NCBI GenBank assembly: GCA_030537875.1
Contig: JAUNVC010000009.1
Location: 1-57,951 of the forward strand
Source: Tissierellia bacterium
GTDB lineage: Bacteria; Bacillota; Clostridia; Tissierellales; Peptoniphilaceae
Reading direction: 5' to 3'
Length of the DNA: 57,951 bases
In this document: in pieces, positions 45,916-55,441 of the stretch
How positions within the stretch are numbered: the stretch's first letter is position 1
Layout: each line of letters begins with the position of its first letter
Program-made: the position numbers and the translations under genes
The notes under the pieces: model-generated
What the model was told of the DNA's origin: nothing
Seen by the model: the letters and a program-made list of their open reading frames with translations, nothing else
Databases searched by the model: none

Positions 45916-48093
45916 TTACTCAAATTTCAAGATCAATTCCGTTTCCTTTGATATGGCCTCACCATGTACAATGGATTGCCATATGCAGTGCCCTTCTCCT
46001 TCTATGGAGTAGTGAATATTTAGTTTCTTTGCCAATGTTTTTGCCTCCTCCACAGTCATGCCTGTAAAGTCGGGCATAATTTTATCTTTTGGTGCTTTTT
46101 TCAATATCAAATCAACGATGGAACCCTTTTGAATATATACTCCCCCTTGGGGACTCATTTCAGAAACAATATAATTGTTATCTGTGATATCCTGCTCAAT
46201 ATAATACTGTAATCCGGCTTCTCTCAATGATTTGGCTGCGTCCACCAACGTCATTCCAATGACATCGGGAATTTGTGTGGTTTGTTCCCCCTGCTGTTCA
46301 TTATCTGCACTGGGATGAATTCCCATAAGAGGAAGAGCTTCTCTCATAATATTGGCACTGACAGGCCCCGCAACGGCGCCACCAAAGCTAACTCCCTTTC
46401 CTGGCTGATCTACAACGACCAGTACCAGTAAACGAGGATCTTCGATGGGAGCAACTCCAACAAAACTTGCCACATACTTGTCTTTCATGTAGACACCATG
46501 TTCGGCAATCATACTGGTTCCACTCTTTCCTCCAACTCTGTAGCCTTCAACCATTCCTCTTTTATTTCCATGGATTACGGCGTATTCCATAATCTCTCGC
46601 ATCTTGTCAGAGGTAAATTTACTGATGACTCGACGTCTGGATTGAACTGGTATGCGAACTGTTTCCCCGTCTTTGTAACGAATTTCTTTTACGATTCTCG
46701 GAACCAGCAAATCACCACCATTAACGATGGCAGCAATTCCCATGGCAACTTGGATATTGGTGGCGGCAAGACCCTGTCCATAGGTTGCCGTAGCCAAACG
46801 AACTGGCGTCATCTCTTGAATGGAGTTGGGGATAAGACCAGCCTGTTCTCCATTTAATTCAATCCCGCTTTTTTCCCCAAACCCAAAGGCTTTGATATAT
46901 TTTAAAAACTTTTCTCTTTGAAGAATCCGTCCAATTTGTACAAAAGCCACGTTGCAACTTTCTGAGAATGCATCGGTTATATTGAGTTGCCCATGGGGGT
47001 TTTCCCAACGGACACAACGCAATGTGACTCCAGGAATATCCGTGATGGCACCATTACAATATAATTCTGTGCTATCGTCTACCATCCCTTCCTCAATGGC
47101 CGCGGCCAAAGTGAAAGCTTTGAAAGTAGACCCTGGTTCATATAGGGTATTGACATTTAAGTTTTGCCAATTCTTTGCCCATAAGTCAACCATTTCCTCG
47201 GATTCTTTGTCTTCCCACTCTTTTGCCTGCTCATCGCTAATTGGCAATCGTGGATTGTTATTATCGTAGGTGTTGGTATCGGTCATGGCCAAAATATCAC
47301 CTGTTTTCGGATCCATCACCAATACAGATACAGCTTTTGCCGCATTATCCACCAGAGCTTTCATACATTCTTCATGGGCGATTCTCTGGATTCTATCATC
47401 AATGGTTAGAACCACATCTCCATATCCAGACCCACCATAGGTCGTCTTATTCATGAAGGGAAGATCTACATTCCGATTATCGGTCATTTTAACCACTCGT
47501 GAGGGTCGACCATGGAGTTTTTCATTGTACGTTAATTCAATTCCCGATAGCCCCTGTGCGTCAATATTTGTGAAACCGAGAATATGATTATAGATCACTC
47601 CATCGGGATAAAATCTCTTATTTACTTCAGAAATTTCCAACCCATCCATCCGAGGCGATTGATATAACTTATTTTTTTCTTCCTCCGTGGCATAGAGAGC
47701 AATTTGAAATCTCCTGTTCTTTTTTATTTTCTCCCTTATGTCCCCCTTCTCCATGGAAAAAACCTCACATATTGTATCAATAACGAGGTCTTTATCATCT
47801 TCTGATTCAATGGTCTGAAAGGCCTTGGGATTCAACCAGATTCTATATCTTGGTACAGAAATGGCAATTCTATTCCCTTCTCGATCTAGGATTTCTCCAC
47901 GTACTCTTTGGTTCTCATAGGTTTTTGTCCACTGCTCCAGTGCCTTTTTCTTGTATTCTTCGCCATGGACAACGGAAACTGACACATAGGTATACGCTAT
48001 GTACACACCAATGAGGAGTAATATTATATTTGAAAAAAGGACTCTTTTTCTATTGAAACGTCCCCTATTGTACACAGCCCTTTTTTTCATCAT
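45916..48093 (-). CDS. division/sporulation class B penicillin-binding protein (FtsI/SpoVD) with PASTA domains
   Basis: A bitopic transpeptidase of 725 residues. Membrane anchor at about 18-38, PBP dimer domain (about 50-230) with RGEILDREGNRIA, transpeptidase domain with GSTFK near 321, SESCN near 378 and GGKSGTS near 525, then two PASTA domains (about 605-662 and 664-725). One or two PASTA repeats occur in both FtsI/PbpB and SpoVD, so the name cannot be settled. It is the only class B PBP here and is expected to pair with FtsW. It overlaps ftsL by four bases. Confidence 0.93.
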   Translation of the reverse strand: MMKKRAVYNRGRFNRKRVLFSNIILLLIGVYIAYTYVSVSVVHGEEYKKKALEQWTKTYENQRVRGEILDREGNRIAISVPRYRIWLNPKAFQTIESEDDKDLVIDTICEVFSMEKGDIREKIKKNRRFQIALYATEEEKNKLYQSPRMDGLEISEVNKRFYPDGVIYNHILGFTNIDAQGLSGIELTYNEKLHGRPSRVVKMTDNRNVDLPFMNKTTYGGSGYGDVVLTIDDRIQRIAHEECMKALVDNAAKAVSVLVMDPKTGDILAMTDTNTYDNNNPRLPISDEQAKEWEDKESEEMVDLWAKNWQNLNVNTLYEPGSTFKAFTLAAAIEEGMVDDSTELYCNGAITDIPGVTLRCVRWENPHGQLNITDAFSESCNVAFVQIGRILQREKFLKYIKAFGFGEKSGIELNGEQAGLIPNSIQEMTPVRLATATYGQGLAATNIQVAMGIAAIVNGGDLLVPRIVKEIRYKDGETVRIPVQSRRRVISKFTSDKMREIMEYAVIHGNKRGMVEGYRVGGKSGTSMIAEHGVYMKDKYVASFVGVAPIEDPRLLVLVVVDQPGKGVSFGGAVAGPVSANIMREALPLMGIHPSADNEQQGEQTTQIPDVIGMTLVDAAKSLREAGLQYYIEQDITDNNYIVSEMSPQGGVYIQKGSIVDLILKKAPKDKIMPDFTGMTVEEAKTLAKKLNIHYSIEGEGHCIWQSIVHGEAISKETELILKFE

Positions 48094-48530
48094 TTACCGC
48101 CAAATAAAGTTGTAAGTATTCCAAACACCTTTTCTTCATTCACTTTCTTCCTCGCCACCGTATTTTCCTTGGAGTTAATATAGACCTTGTTTTGCTCTGT
48201 CGGATATACCATACCCAATTTCGCCATGGCTTCTTCCTCGATCCGTTTGCCATTTTTAATTCTTTCAAGCTTAGCCTGGGCTTCTCGTACTTGTTTTTCT
48301 AACCGACTATTTTCCATTTGTATTTTTTTTATGTTGTCCTGCATTGTGGACAGAGATTGCATTTCATCAATAGCTACCAAACTTAAAGAAACCAACACAA
48401 AAAGGAGGGTGAGTCCGTACATTCGTCCCAAAATACTTTTCTTCTTTCTTTTGGGCTTTTGAGCTTTTGCTTTTTCCTCAGAATGAACCTCCATCTCCTC
48501 TGGTTCATATGTATAAGCTAAGTTTGTCAT
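48090..48530 (-). CDS. ftsL: cell division protein FtsL
   Basis: A 146-residue bitopic protein: acidic then basic cytosolic N-terminus (KPKRKKKS near 27), a membrane helix at about 37-55 and a leucine-zipper-like coiled coil at about 60-100. It ends in a short tail with MAKLGMVYPTEQNKVY, typical of FtsL/DivIC. It forms a complex with FtsQ and DivIC that activates FtsW-FtsI. It lies between rsmH and the PBP gene, which is the usual place. Sequence conservation is low, so the call leans on position and layout. Confidence 0.87.
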   Translation of the reverse strand: MTNLAYTYEPEEMEVHSEEKAKAQKPKRKKKSILGRMYGLTLLFVLVSLSLVAIDEMQSLSTMQDNIKKIQMENSRLEKQVREAQAKLERIKNGKRIEEEAMAKLGMVYPTEQNKVYINSKENTVARKKVNEEKVFGILTTLFGGK

Positions 48531-48531
48531 A

Positions 48532-49473
48532 CTACCCTCCTAATTTTTCAATTACTCTCAATTTTGCACTATGAGACCTTGTGTTTTCCTGCAACTCATC
48601 TTCTGTTGCAACAATGGGTTTTTTGGTGATAATTCTTACTTCCGCTTTTTTGTTGCAAGTACAAATGGGTGATTTGGGTGGACACACACATTCTGACTCT
48701 GCTAAGCGGAAAGCGTTTTTTACGATGCGATCTTCTAAGGAGTGAAAGGATATGATGGCCAACCTTCCTCCGGTCTTTAATAGACGAATCATCTGAGGAA
48801 TCGCTTCCTCTAGAGCGCCAAGTTCATCGTTTACAGCAATTCTCATTCCTTGGAACACACGCATCACCGATTTCCATTCCTGCTTTTTTGCTTCTCTGGG
48901 CAAGGAGGAAAGAACTGTATCTACCAGTTGTTTGCTTGTTTCATAGGGTTCCAGCACACGTCTTTGGACGATATTTCTTGCAATCCTCCCCGCGTACCTT
49001 TCCTCGGCAAAATCCTTCAAGATATGGATCAAATCACTTTCGTTGTAGGCATTTAGAATGTCAGCTGCCGATATTTCTAAAGATTGATCCATCCTCATAT
49101 CAAGGGGACCATCTTGTAAAAATGTGAATCCTCTGTCTTCTGTGTCGATTTGATGGGAGCTCACTCCAATGTCCATTAAAATTCCATCGAATCCAAAGAG
49201 TCCATAGGGCATGAGTTTTTTCACCACATGCCTAAAATTCCCTTCAATGAACTGGACTTTGTCTGCATACTCATGCAATCGAACTTTGGCAGCTTCCAGT
49301 GCCTCTCTATCTTGGTCCATGGCAACAAGCTTTCCTGTGGTGAGCTTTTTTGCAATGGCAAGGGAGTGACCTCCTCCACCGACAGTGGCATCTAGGTATA
49401 AGCCATCTTCTTTAATATTCAATAGACCAATGCTATCTTCTAGCAATACACTTATGTGATGAAAGTTGCCCAT
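48532..49473 (-). CDS. rsmH: 16S rRNA (cytosine-1402-N4)-methyltransferase RsmH
   Basis: A SAM-dependent methyltransferase of 313 residues (formerly MraW). It has FHHISVLLEDSIGLL at 4-18, ATVGGGGHSLAI at 29-40, ILMDIGVSSHQIDTEDRGFTF in two parts near 98-118, and C-terminal SFHSLEDRIVKN near 240 with RSHSAKLRVIE near the end. It shares one base with the mraZ stop (TAATG). Confidence 0.97.
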   Translation of the reverse strand: MGNFHHISVLLEDSIGLLNIKEDGLYLDATVGGGGHSLAIAKKLTTGKLVAMDQDREALEAAKVRLHEYADKVQFIEGNFRHVVKKLMPYGLFGFDGILMDIGVSSHQIDTEDRGFTFLQDGPLDMRMDQSLEISAADILNAYNESDLIHILKDFAEERYAGRIARNIVQRRVLEPYETSKQLVDTVLSSLPREAKKQEWKSVMRVFQGMRIAVNDELGALEEAIPQMIRLLKTGGRLAIISFHSLEDRIVKNAFRLAESECVCPPKSPICTCNKKAEVRIITKKPIVATEDELQENTRSHSAKLRVIEKLGG

Positions 49474-49901
49474 TAGAATACATGCTCCAAAGATTCAAAG
49501 AGAGCTTCGGGATCCTCGACAGATTCCTCAATATACTGATCCCATCGTTCTGGGTTCCAAAGTTCTAGTCGGCGACTGACGCCTGTTATCTGCACTTCAG
49601 ATTCCAGTCCCGCATATTCTCTTAAGTTTTGTGGTATGAGCAGTCTTCCCTGCTTATCATATTCACAGGGAACTGCGTTGGAATAGAAAAATCTCTGTGC
49701 TGCACGACTTTCCCTTGAACCAAAGGGTAAGTTGTCAAGTTTTTCTCTGATTTTGTCCCATTGTTCGAGAGTATATATAGAAATACAGCCTTCTAGCCCC
49801 TTTGTCATAACAAAAGATTGGCCAAGGCTTTCTCTGATTTTAGAAGGAATAATAATCCTCCCTTTTGCATCCAATGAATGTCTAAATTCACCTATTAGCA
49901 T
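49473..49901 (-). CDS. mraZ: transcriptional regulator MraZ
   Basis: A 142-residue tandem AbrB-like DNA-binding protein that represses its own dcw operon. Both DxxxR motifs are present: DAKGRIIIPSK near 11-21 and DKQGRLLIPQN near 84-94. AAGGGAG precedes the ATG. It is the first gene of the dcw cluster and has matching box repeats upstream. Confidence 0.96.
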   Translation of the reverse strand: MLIGEFRHSLDAKGRIIIPSKIRESLGQSFVMTKGLEGCISIYTLEQWDKIREKLDNLPFGSRESRAAQRFFYSNAVPCEYDKQGRLLIPQNLREYAGLESEVQITGVSRRLELWNPERWDQYIEESVEDPEALFESLEHVF

Positions 49902-49928
49902 AATTTTACTCCCTTATGTGACATTTCA

Positions 49929-49944
49929 CACCACTTCGCTCCAC
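49929..49944 (-). promoter_or_regulatory. MraZ-box direct repeats
   Basis: GTGGAG (49939-49944) and GTGGTG (49929-49934) occur as direct repeats with a 10-base period on the minus strand, 28 bases before the mraZ ATG. This matches the spaced GTGG-type boxes bound by MraZ in other bacteria. A/T-rich sequence with TATATA lies just upstream and probably holds the -10. Confidence 0.65.
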
Positions 49945-50000
49945 TTATATACATTTTAACCTATTTTATAGGGAAAGTATCCCTTTTTTTCAAATAAAAA

Positions 50001-50030
50001 CAAAGAACGGGACAAAAGTCCCGTTCTTTG
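50001..50030 (-). terminator. strong terminator after deoC
   Basis: A 13-bp perfect stem CAAAGAACGGGAC-TTTT-GTCCCGTTCTTTG followed by TTTTTATTTG on the minus strand. It separates the hflX-deoC transcript from the dcw operon. Confidence 0.92.
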
Positions 50031-50045
50031 TTTTCTTTTCTTTTT

Positions 50046-50681
50046 TTAGATTATTTGCAAGGAACGACTGGTTCCCAATCGATCAGCTCCGGCTTCTATC
50101 ATCTTTTCCGCTTCTTCCTTTGAGCCAATTCCTCCAGATGCTTTCACCTTCATCCCATTTCCTGCATGGGCTTTCATGGTTTCAACAGCATCTAGGGTTG
50201 CTCCACCGGCCACAAAGCCCGTTGATGTCTTGACATAATCATAGCCTTCTTCTCGGGCAATACGGGTACAGGCAATGATTTCATCTTCGGTTAGGGAGCC
50301 CGTTTCCAATATCATCTTCAGACAATGATCTTTGGCAGCCCTTCGAATGGCTCGATACTCCTCTCGAAGAGTTTCCCAGCGTTTTTCTTTGACCCATCCC
50401 ACATTTTGAACTACGTCCAATTCATCGGCTCCTCTTTGGAGAGCATCTTCAATTTCCTGTACTTTGGTTGCTGTGGTATTGGCCCCAAGAGGAAATCCTA
50501 TGACCGTTGTTATCTTCACCGCTTCATCCCCCAAACATTCCTTCGCTTCTTCTATTCTAGAGGGGTGAATACACACAGAATGAAATCCGTGGAGTATGGC
50601 TTCTTTACACAGAGTTTTAATATCATCTGATGTGGCATCTGGTTTGAGTAGGGTATGATCAATTCGCTTTGCAATTTCCAT
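50046..50681 (-). CDS. deoC: deoxyribose-phosphate aldolase
   Basis: Cleaves 2-deoxyribose 5-phosphate to acetaldehyde and glyceraldehyde 3-phosphate. It is 211 residues, a class I TIM barrel with IDHTLLKPDAT at 7-17, GADELDVVQNVGW near 84-96 (proton-relay Asp), Schiff-base Lys in YVKTSTGF near 148 and VKASGGIG near 178. It overlaps the DUF1461 gene by 23 bases. It is not next to other deoxynucleoside catabolic genes here. Confidence 0.96.
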   Translation of the reverse strand: MEIAKRIDHTLLKPDATSDDIKTLCKEAILHGFHSVCIHPSRIEEAKECLGDEAVKITTVIGFPLGANTTATKVQEIEDALQRGADELDVVQNVGWVKEKRWETLREEYRAIRRAAKDHCLKMILETGSLTEDEIIACTRIAREEGYDYVKTSTGFVAGGATLDAVETMKAHAGNGMKVKASGGIGSKEEAEKMIEAGADRLGTSRSLQII

Positions 50682-51318
50682 ATTTCTTCCTTTCTGTTTT
50701 TGTCTTCATGGCAACAATCACTGTCAAGATTATGACCATTAAAAAATAAATCCCAAATATAGCTTGGCTGAGTTTGATAAAAATTTCCAAAGGAAACATT
50801 TGAATGAGTTTTGCCTCAGCATCCAACAACCAGAAATCATTTCGAAACAATATCTTATGAAATAGTTCGAAGAATTGATGAAATCCTATATAGGCAAAGA
50901 ATCCCAATACCAGAGGCAACACATAGAGAATCCATAGTCTTTGAAAAAGAAAGTTCATTTTTATATGATATAGGAGACACAAAAGAAGGATGCACCATAT
51001 GAATCCACCAATCCCCAACACATATCGGGCTAGGGTATATAGAAGTTTCACATCTTCCATATGGAGAATTTCTCTCTTCGAATATCCTTCTCCAATGTCG
51101 CTTTCTCCCTTATGATCTGCCAAATACTCTAGGATCACATTTAGATTTTCCCGGTACTCAGCCTCATTCCATCTCTCCCAACCAAAAGTTCGTTCCATTT
51201 CTTTCACATAAATCCATCTTTGAAAGGTTGTAAAGTATATAGAAAAAACCATGAAAAGTACCATGGTTAAAATCAGAAACCCATAGACGAGAAGACTATG
51301 GGTATGTTTTTTTTCCAT
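50659..51318 (-). CDS. DUF1461 / TIGR01906 family integral membrane protein
   Basis: A 219-residue membrane protein with four hydrophobic segments (about 11-29, 97-118, 127-146 and 183-203). It carries the family's extracytoplasmic features: FSKREILHMEDVKLL-type motif near 80-92 (YSKREILHMEDVK here) and FHKILFRNDFWLL near 150-162. Some members of this family are known as lipoprotein intramolecular acyl transferase relatives (Lit), with conserved His residues as seen here. That function is inferred only by distant likeness. It shares one base with yebC. Confidence 0.8.
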   Translation of the reverse strand: MEKKHTHSLLVYGFLILTMVLFMVFSIYFTTFQRWIYVKEMERTFGWERWNEAEYRENLNVILEYLADHKGESDIGEGYSKREILHMEDVKLLYTLARYVLGIGGFIWCILLLCLLYHIKMNFLFQRLWILYVLPLVLGFFAYIGFHQFFELFHKILFRNDFWLLDAEAKLIQMFPLEIFIKLSQAIFGIYFLMVIILTVIVAMKTKTERKKYGNCKAN

Positions 51319-52040
51319 TATTCAGCCATATTATGATAGACTTCCTGAACATCATCATGTTCTTCCAAAGCATCTATCATTTTTTCCATTGTCGAAAGTC
51401 CCTTTTCTGAAATTTCCACTTCATTATCAGGTATATAGGTCACTTCGCTCACTGCCGTTTCATAGCCGGAACCTCTTAGACCTTCTGTAATCGTCACCAA
51501 ATCCTTGGGATCTGTAAAAATCTCAACGACCTCTTCATCATATTTCACATCATCGGCTCCAAGGTCAATGGCTTCCAACATGAGGGTATCTACATCAATT
51601 TTTTCTGTTCTTTCAATGGCGATATATCCCTTCATTTGGAAACTGTAGCTAACACAACCAGTGGTACCTAAATTTCCATTGTATTTATCAAAGATGTGGC
51701 GAATATCTGCTGCCGTTCGGTTTCGATTGTCGGTCAAACAATTGACCATCAAAGCGATCCCTTCCACACCATAGCCTTCATACGTAATTTCTTCATAGTT
51801 GACACCTTCCAATTCACCGGCGCCTTTTTTAATGGCTCTTTCAATATTATCTGCCGGCATATTGACTGCCTTGGCTTTTTCAATGGCACTCTTCAGCGCA
51901 GGGTTAAAATCAGGATTGGATCCGCCATTCTTAGAAGCTACCATGATATATCTTGCAATTTTCGTAAAGGCTTGGGCCCTCTTGGCATCTTCTTTTCCCT
52001 TTTTATTTTTAATATTGTTCCATTTCGAATGTCCTGCCAT
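51318..52040 (-). CDS. yebC: YebC/PmpR family protein
   Basis: A 240-residue YebC-family protein. It starts MAGHSKWNNIK and has the usual KNGGSNPDFNPALKSAIEKAKAVNMP region near 42-67 and NRNRTAADIRHIF near 110. Members act as transcription regulators, and recent work links YebC proteins to translation of polyproline tracts. The ATG at 52040 is preferred over an upstream frame because AAAGGGGAG precedes it and the family always starts this way. It begins right after nadE. Confidence 0.95.
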   Translation of the reverse strand: MAGHSKWNNIKNKKGKEDAKRAQAFTKIARYIMVASKNGGSNPDFNPALKSAIEKAKAVNMPADNIERAIKKGAGELEGVNYEEITYEGYGVEGIALMVNCLTDNRNRTAADIRHIFDKYNGNLGTTGCVSYSFQMKGYIAIERTEKIDVDTLMLEAIDLGADDVKYDEEVVEIFTDPKDLVTITEGLRGSGYETAVSEVTYIPDNEVEISEKGLSTMEKMIDALEEHDDVQEVYHNMAE

Positions 52041-52041
52041 T

Positions 52042-52758
52042 CTAACTCCCCTTTCTTCTAAACACAATTGGCATATGTCTTTTGTGCTCCGTAATATCTA
52101 CCATAGATTTTACCCTATTATAGACCCTTTCGTCAACTTTTTCCCCTCGCAACACTTGATTTAAATCAGCATAGGACACTTGCATTTCATCCTCATCGGT
52201 TTGCCCTTCATAGAGCCCGGCGGAAGGTGCTTTTTCTAGTATGGTTTTAGAAACTTGTAAAACCTTGGCCATCTCAACCATTTCTTCCTTGTCAAATTCG
52301 GCGAAAGGCATCACATCCACCCCACTGTCACCATGTTTTGTGAAGTAACCTGTCAAAAACTCACTTTTATTGGTGGCCCCGGCAACTAGACAATGATTGG
52401 CCTGTGCCACTTGATATAAGGCAGCCATACGAAGTCTAGGTTTTAGATTATGATAACTCATCTCGTGGTCCGATGGCGGCAACGCTTTCACCATGGCATC
52501 ATATACTGGACTTAAATCCACCTTAAGGATGGTTCGATTGCTACCCTTCACTAGCTCCAACGCATCTTTTTCATCTTGTTCTAGAGAATGGATGGGAAGC
52601 ATCATGGCAATCACCTGTAAGTCTTTCAGCGGTTCCAAAGTTTTAAACAATACAGAGGAGTCTAGTCCCCCTGAAATTCCGAGCACATATCCTTTCATAT
52701 GGGCATGGTCACAGTATGACAATAGAAATTCCTGTATCTCTTTTATGGTATCTTTCAT
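52042..52758 (-). CDS. nadE: NH3-dependent NAD+ synthetase
   Basis: Amidates nicotinic acid adenine dinucleotide to NAD+ using ammonia. At 238 residues it is the short form with no glutaminase domain. It has P-loop GISGGLDSSV at 28-37, RLRMAALYQVA near 108 and AGATNKSEFLTGYFTKHGDSGVD (in two parts near 126-148). GAGGTG precedes the ATG. It is 12 bases after yigZ. Confidence 0.95.
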   Translation of the reverse strand: MKDTIKEIQEFLLSYCDHAHMKGYVLGISGGLDSSVLFKTLEPLKDLQVIAMMLPIHSLEQDEKDALELVKGSNRTILKVDLSPVYDAMVKALPPSDHEMSYHNLKPRLRMAALYQVAQANHCLVAGATNKSEFLTGYFTKHGDSGVDVMPFAEFDKEEMVEMAKVLQVSKTILEKAPSAGLYEGQTDEDEMQVSYADLNQVLRGEKVDERVYNRVKSMVDITEHKRHMPIVFRRKGS

Positions 52759-52770
52759 TTCTTCACCTCT

Positions 52771-53388
52771 TTACTGAAACATTTTCTTTCCCTCAGTTAG
52801 TTCCATGGTTCCTGAAGATAAATCTGTCAAATCAGTCGATGTCTTTTCTATATTTTCTGTGGGAATACGAAGACTTACAAGAACATTCTCTCCAAAGTCA
52901 GTATTTACAACCTCTAAATCTCTCCGCCGAATATAATCCAATACTATATTGTAGAGTTCATAGCTCATCTTGCAATGGAGGTCCGTATACTCACGAAATA
53001 TATGGATTCCAGAAGATTCTATACAACCGGTGGCAGCAGCCATATAGGCTCTAGTAAGTCCACCTGCTCCCAGTTTGATCCCTCCGAAGTAGCGGGTCAC
53101 CACCAACACCATATTTTCCAATTCATTCATGGTAATGGCTCTAAGGATAGGAAGTCCTGCCGTACCACTTGGCTCCCCATCATCTTCAGCCTTTTGCTTT
53201 AACCCTTGATCGGTCAGTGAATAAGCATAACAATGGTGGGTGGCTTTGGGGTGTTTTTGGCGTATTTTTTCCACAAAGGTCTCTGCCTCATCCACGGAAA
53301 AAACCATTTTAGATTCTGCCAAAAAAACCGATTTTTTTATCTCATAGACGAATTCTTCTTTCGATTGGGAGGATCTATATCCAATCAT
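52771..53388 (-). CDS. YigZ/IMPACT family protein
   Basis: A 205-residue protein of the UPF0029/IMPACT family. It has KKSVFLAES near the N-terminus, HHCYAYS near 51, the signature DDGEPSGTAGLPIL near 67-80 and VVTRYFGGIKLGAGGLTRAY near 94-113, plus a C-terminal DUF1949 domain. In eukaryotes the relatives control Gcn2; the bacterial role is unclear. The ATG at 53388 has AAGGGAGAGG upstream and overlaps the hflX end by 14 bases. Confidence 0.93.
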   Translation of the reverse strand: MIGYRSSQSKEEFVYEIKKSVFLAESKMVFSVDEAETFVEKIRQKHPKATHHCYAYSLTDQGLKQKAEDDGEPSGTAGLPILRAITMNELENMVLVVTRYFGGIKLGAGGLTRAYMAAATGCIESSGIHIFREYTDLHCKMSYELYNIVLDYIRRRDLEVVNTDFGENVLVSLRIPTENIEKTSTDLTDLSSGTMELTEGKKMFQ

Positions 53389-54610
53389 ATAATCCCTCTC
53401 CCTTCGCATATCCAAAAGCTTTTACATAAACTCCGTCCTCATCATGATGAATGGTACATAACTTATGATTTTGCAAGTAGGCGTTCATCTCCGAACCTTC
53501 CTCAAAGGTGAAAAAGGTTTCTTCCTCTTGGACTGGACCGAACAATACCTCTTCTATGGTACAAAGGAGTTTATAAATATCTTCTTGATGAAAAGCCGAC
53601 ATCACAATCCCTTGGGTGTCAAATGGCATGATATTTGGTACTCGATCCGCCTTGTTGTACACCGTGATTTTAGGTGTATCTCCTAGAGAAAGTTCTTCCA
53701 GGAGTTGTTTTGTAGTTTCTCTTTCCATATCATGATAGGGATTGCTCAAATCCACCACCTCAATCAAGAGGTCCGTACTTTCAATCTCCCCCAGGGTCGA
53801 TGAAAAAGCATCAATTAATTGGTGGGGTAAATCTCGAACGAGTCCAACTGTATCACTAAGAATCATCTTGGCACCATGGGGCAGCGTAACAAATCTGGCA
53901 TGGGTATCCAAAGTGGCAAAGAGTCTATCGTCTGCATAAACTTTCTTTTGTTCATTGGCCTCAGTAAACTCGAGGATTCGGTTCAACAAAGTGGATTTTC
54001 CCGTGTTGGAATACCCTACAAAGCTTACGGTGGGAAGCTTTGATTCTCTCCGGCTCCTTGCTTTTGTATCTTCCACTTGAGCCGATTTTTTAATACATTC
54101 TTTCAATCGGTCAATACTTTTTCTGAGTCTTCTGCGATCTAACTCCAGTTTTTGTTCTCCCTTTCCACGAAGATTTCCTGCGCCACCCTGCCGGTCTAAG
54201 TTATTTCTTGCCCCAGCCAGACGTGGATACATATATTCTTTGGTGGCAAGTTCCACCTGCAACTTTCCAAAGTTTGTGGTGGCCCTTTGAGAAAAGAGTT
54301 CTAGTATGACCATATTCCTATCCATGACGGGCCGTTCCAAAGCATCAATCAAATGATTCAATTGAGAAGGAGAAACCTCTTCTCCAACAATGACTAGCTC
54401 CGCATCCAGTTCCTCAGCCACTTGTTTGAAATACTCCACCTTGCCCTTTCCAAAAAAAGTCTTGGGATCTATTTCTTTTCGGTTTTGATGGCAAGTTGAC
54501 AACAAAATTCCTCCGGCCGAGGAAATCAAACTCTCCATTTCTCTCTGACGGTAGGAATCCATGTCTGTATTCATAAGGATTAAGATTGCTTTTTTATCTT
54601 TAATTTCCAC
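53375..54610 (-). CDS. hflX: GTPase HflX
   Basis: A ribosome-associated GTPase that splits stalled or hibernating ribosomes. It is 411 residues: the HflX N-terminal domain with NLDRQGGAGNLRGKGEQKLELDRR (in two parts, about 138-161), a helical linker, and the G domain with P-loop GYSNTGKST near 200, DTVG near 252 and NKAD near 320. A GTG start with GGTGAT upstream fits; no closer ATG exists. First gene of the hflX-deoC transcript. Confidence 0.95.
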   Translation of the reverse strand: MEIKDKKAILILMNTDMDSYRQREMESLISSAGGILLSTCHQNRKEIDPKTFFGKGKVEYFKQVAEELDAELVIVGEEVSPSQLNHLIDALERPVMDRNMVILELFSQRATTNFGKLQVELATKEYMYPRLAGARNNLDRQGGAGNLRGKGEQKLELDRRRLRKSIDRLKECIKKSAQVEDTKARSRRESKLPTVSFVGYSNTGKSTLLNRILEFTEANEQKKVYADDRLFATLDTHARFVTLPHGAKMILSDTVGLVRDLPHQLIDAFSSTLGEIESTDLLIEVVDLSNPYHDMERETTKQLLEELSLGDTPKITVYNKADRVPNIMPFDTQGIVMSAFHQEDIYKLLCTIEEVLFGPVQEEETFFTFEEGSEMNAYLQNHKLCTIHHDEDGVYVKAFGYAKGEGLYDWI

Positions 54611-54624
54611 TATATCACCAATTC

Positions 54625-54653
54625 TATTTTATCATACTTCGGGTATTAATTCA
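54625..54653 (-). promoter_or_regulatory. promoter for hflX operon
   Basis: GTGAAT, a 17-base spacer and TAAAAT on the minus strand lie about 15 bases ahead of the hflX GTG, just after the cyclophilin terminator. The -35 match is partial. Confidence 0.5.
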
Positions 54654-54670
54654 CTTCTTGGCAATTCAAC

Positions 54671-54697
54671 AAAAAATCCCGTAGGAATACGGGATTT
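54671..54697 (-). terminator. terminator after the cyclophilin gene
   Basis: AAATCCCGTA-TTCC-TACGGGATTT followed by TTTGTTG on the minus strand, about 15 bases after the stop codon. Confidence 0.85.
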
Positions 54698-54712
54698 AGC
54701 GTATCATTCTGT

Positions 54713-55441
54713 TTATTTGTATACCACAATCTCTGCCTTTTCAATAATGACATCCTTGACGGGTTTATCCATTTCTCCCGTTTCTACATTGGCAATTTCA
54801 TCGACCACATTCATTCCAGAAAAGACCTGTCCAAAGACCGTATGTTTACCATCCAAGTGGAATGTTCCACCCAACTCACGATAGGCTTTAGCATTGACTT
54901 CAGGGTATTTTCCGTCCTTGGCCAAATCATCCATTTGCGTTAAAACAGTGTCGTCAACTTTTGAATTTTGTACAATGAAAAATTGACTTCCATTGGAGTT
55001 GGGTTGCCCTGTATTGGCCATGGAGAGAGCTCCTCTTGCATGAAAAAGTTCTGATATTTCGTTCTCAAAACCTTCTCCATAAATACTTTCTCCACCCATG
55101 CCGGTTCCAGTGGGATCTCCCCCTTGAATCATGAAATCTTTAATGACACGATGGAAAATAATACCATCATAATAGCCCTCTTTGATGTGATCTTTAAAGT
55201 TTTTTACGGTTTTAGGTGCCAATTCTTCAAACAAACGAATTTTTATATCACCATGGTTGGTGTGTAAGACGGCAATTTCTTCTCCCTCTTTGGGAAGTTG
55301 AAACTGATCTCCCATCGCTTGTAACTCTTCTGAATACTCCACCATGTTTTTATCCTCCTTATGATTTACGTCCTTGGTTTTACATCCCAAACTATTGCTA
55401 ACGAATAGAATGCAAATGATTGCAATCCATATTTTCTTCAT
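54713..55441 (-). CDS. cyclophilin-type peptidyl-prolyl isomerase, putative lipoprotein
   Basis: A 242-residue secreted isomerase. The N-terminus is a signal peptide ([13 protein letters not shown]) ending at Cys20 in SNSLGC, a non-ideal lipobox, so a lipoprotein is likely but not certain. The cyclophilin domain runs from about 55 to 240, with [19 protein letters not shown] near 96-114 and GSQFFIVQ near 150; [17 protein letters not shown] closes the active site near 205-221. It helps extracytoplasmic protein folding. It overlaps the DUF1667 gene by four bases. Confidence 0.92.
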   Translation of the reverse strand: MKKIWIAIICILFVSNSLGCKTKDVNHKEDKNMVEYSEELQAMGDQFQLPKEGEEIAVLHTNHGDIKIRLFEELAPKTVKNFKDHIKEGYYDGIIFHRVIKDFMIQGGDPTGTGMGGESIYGEGFENEISELFHARGALSMANTGQPNSNGSQFFIVQNSKVDDTVLTQMDDLAKDGKYPEVNAKAYRELGGTFHLDGKHTVFGQVFSGMNVVDEIANVETGEMDKPVKDVIIEKAEIVVYK

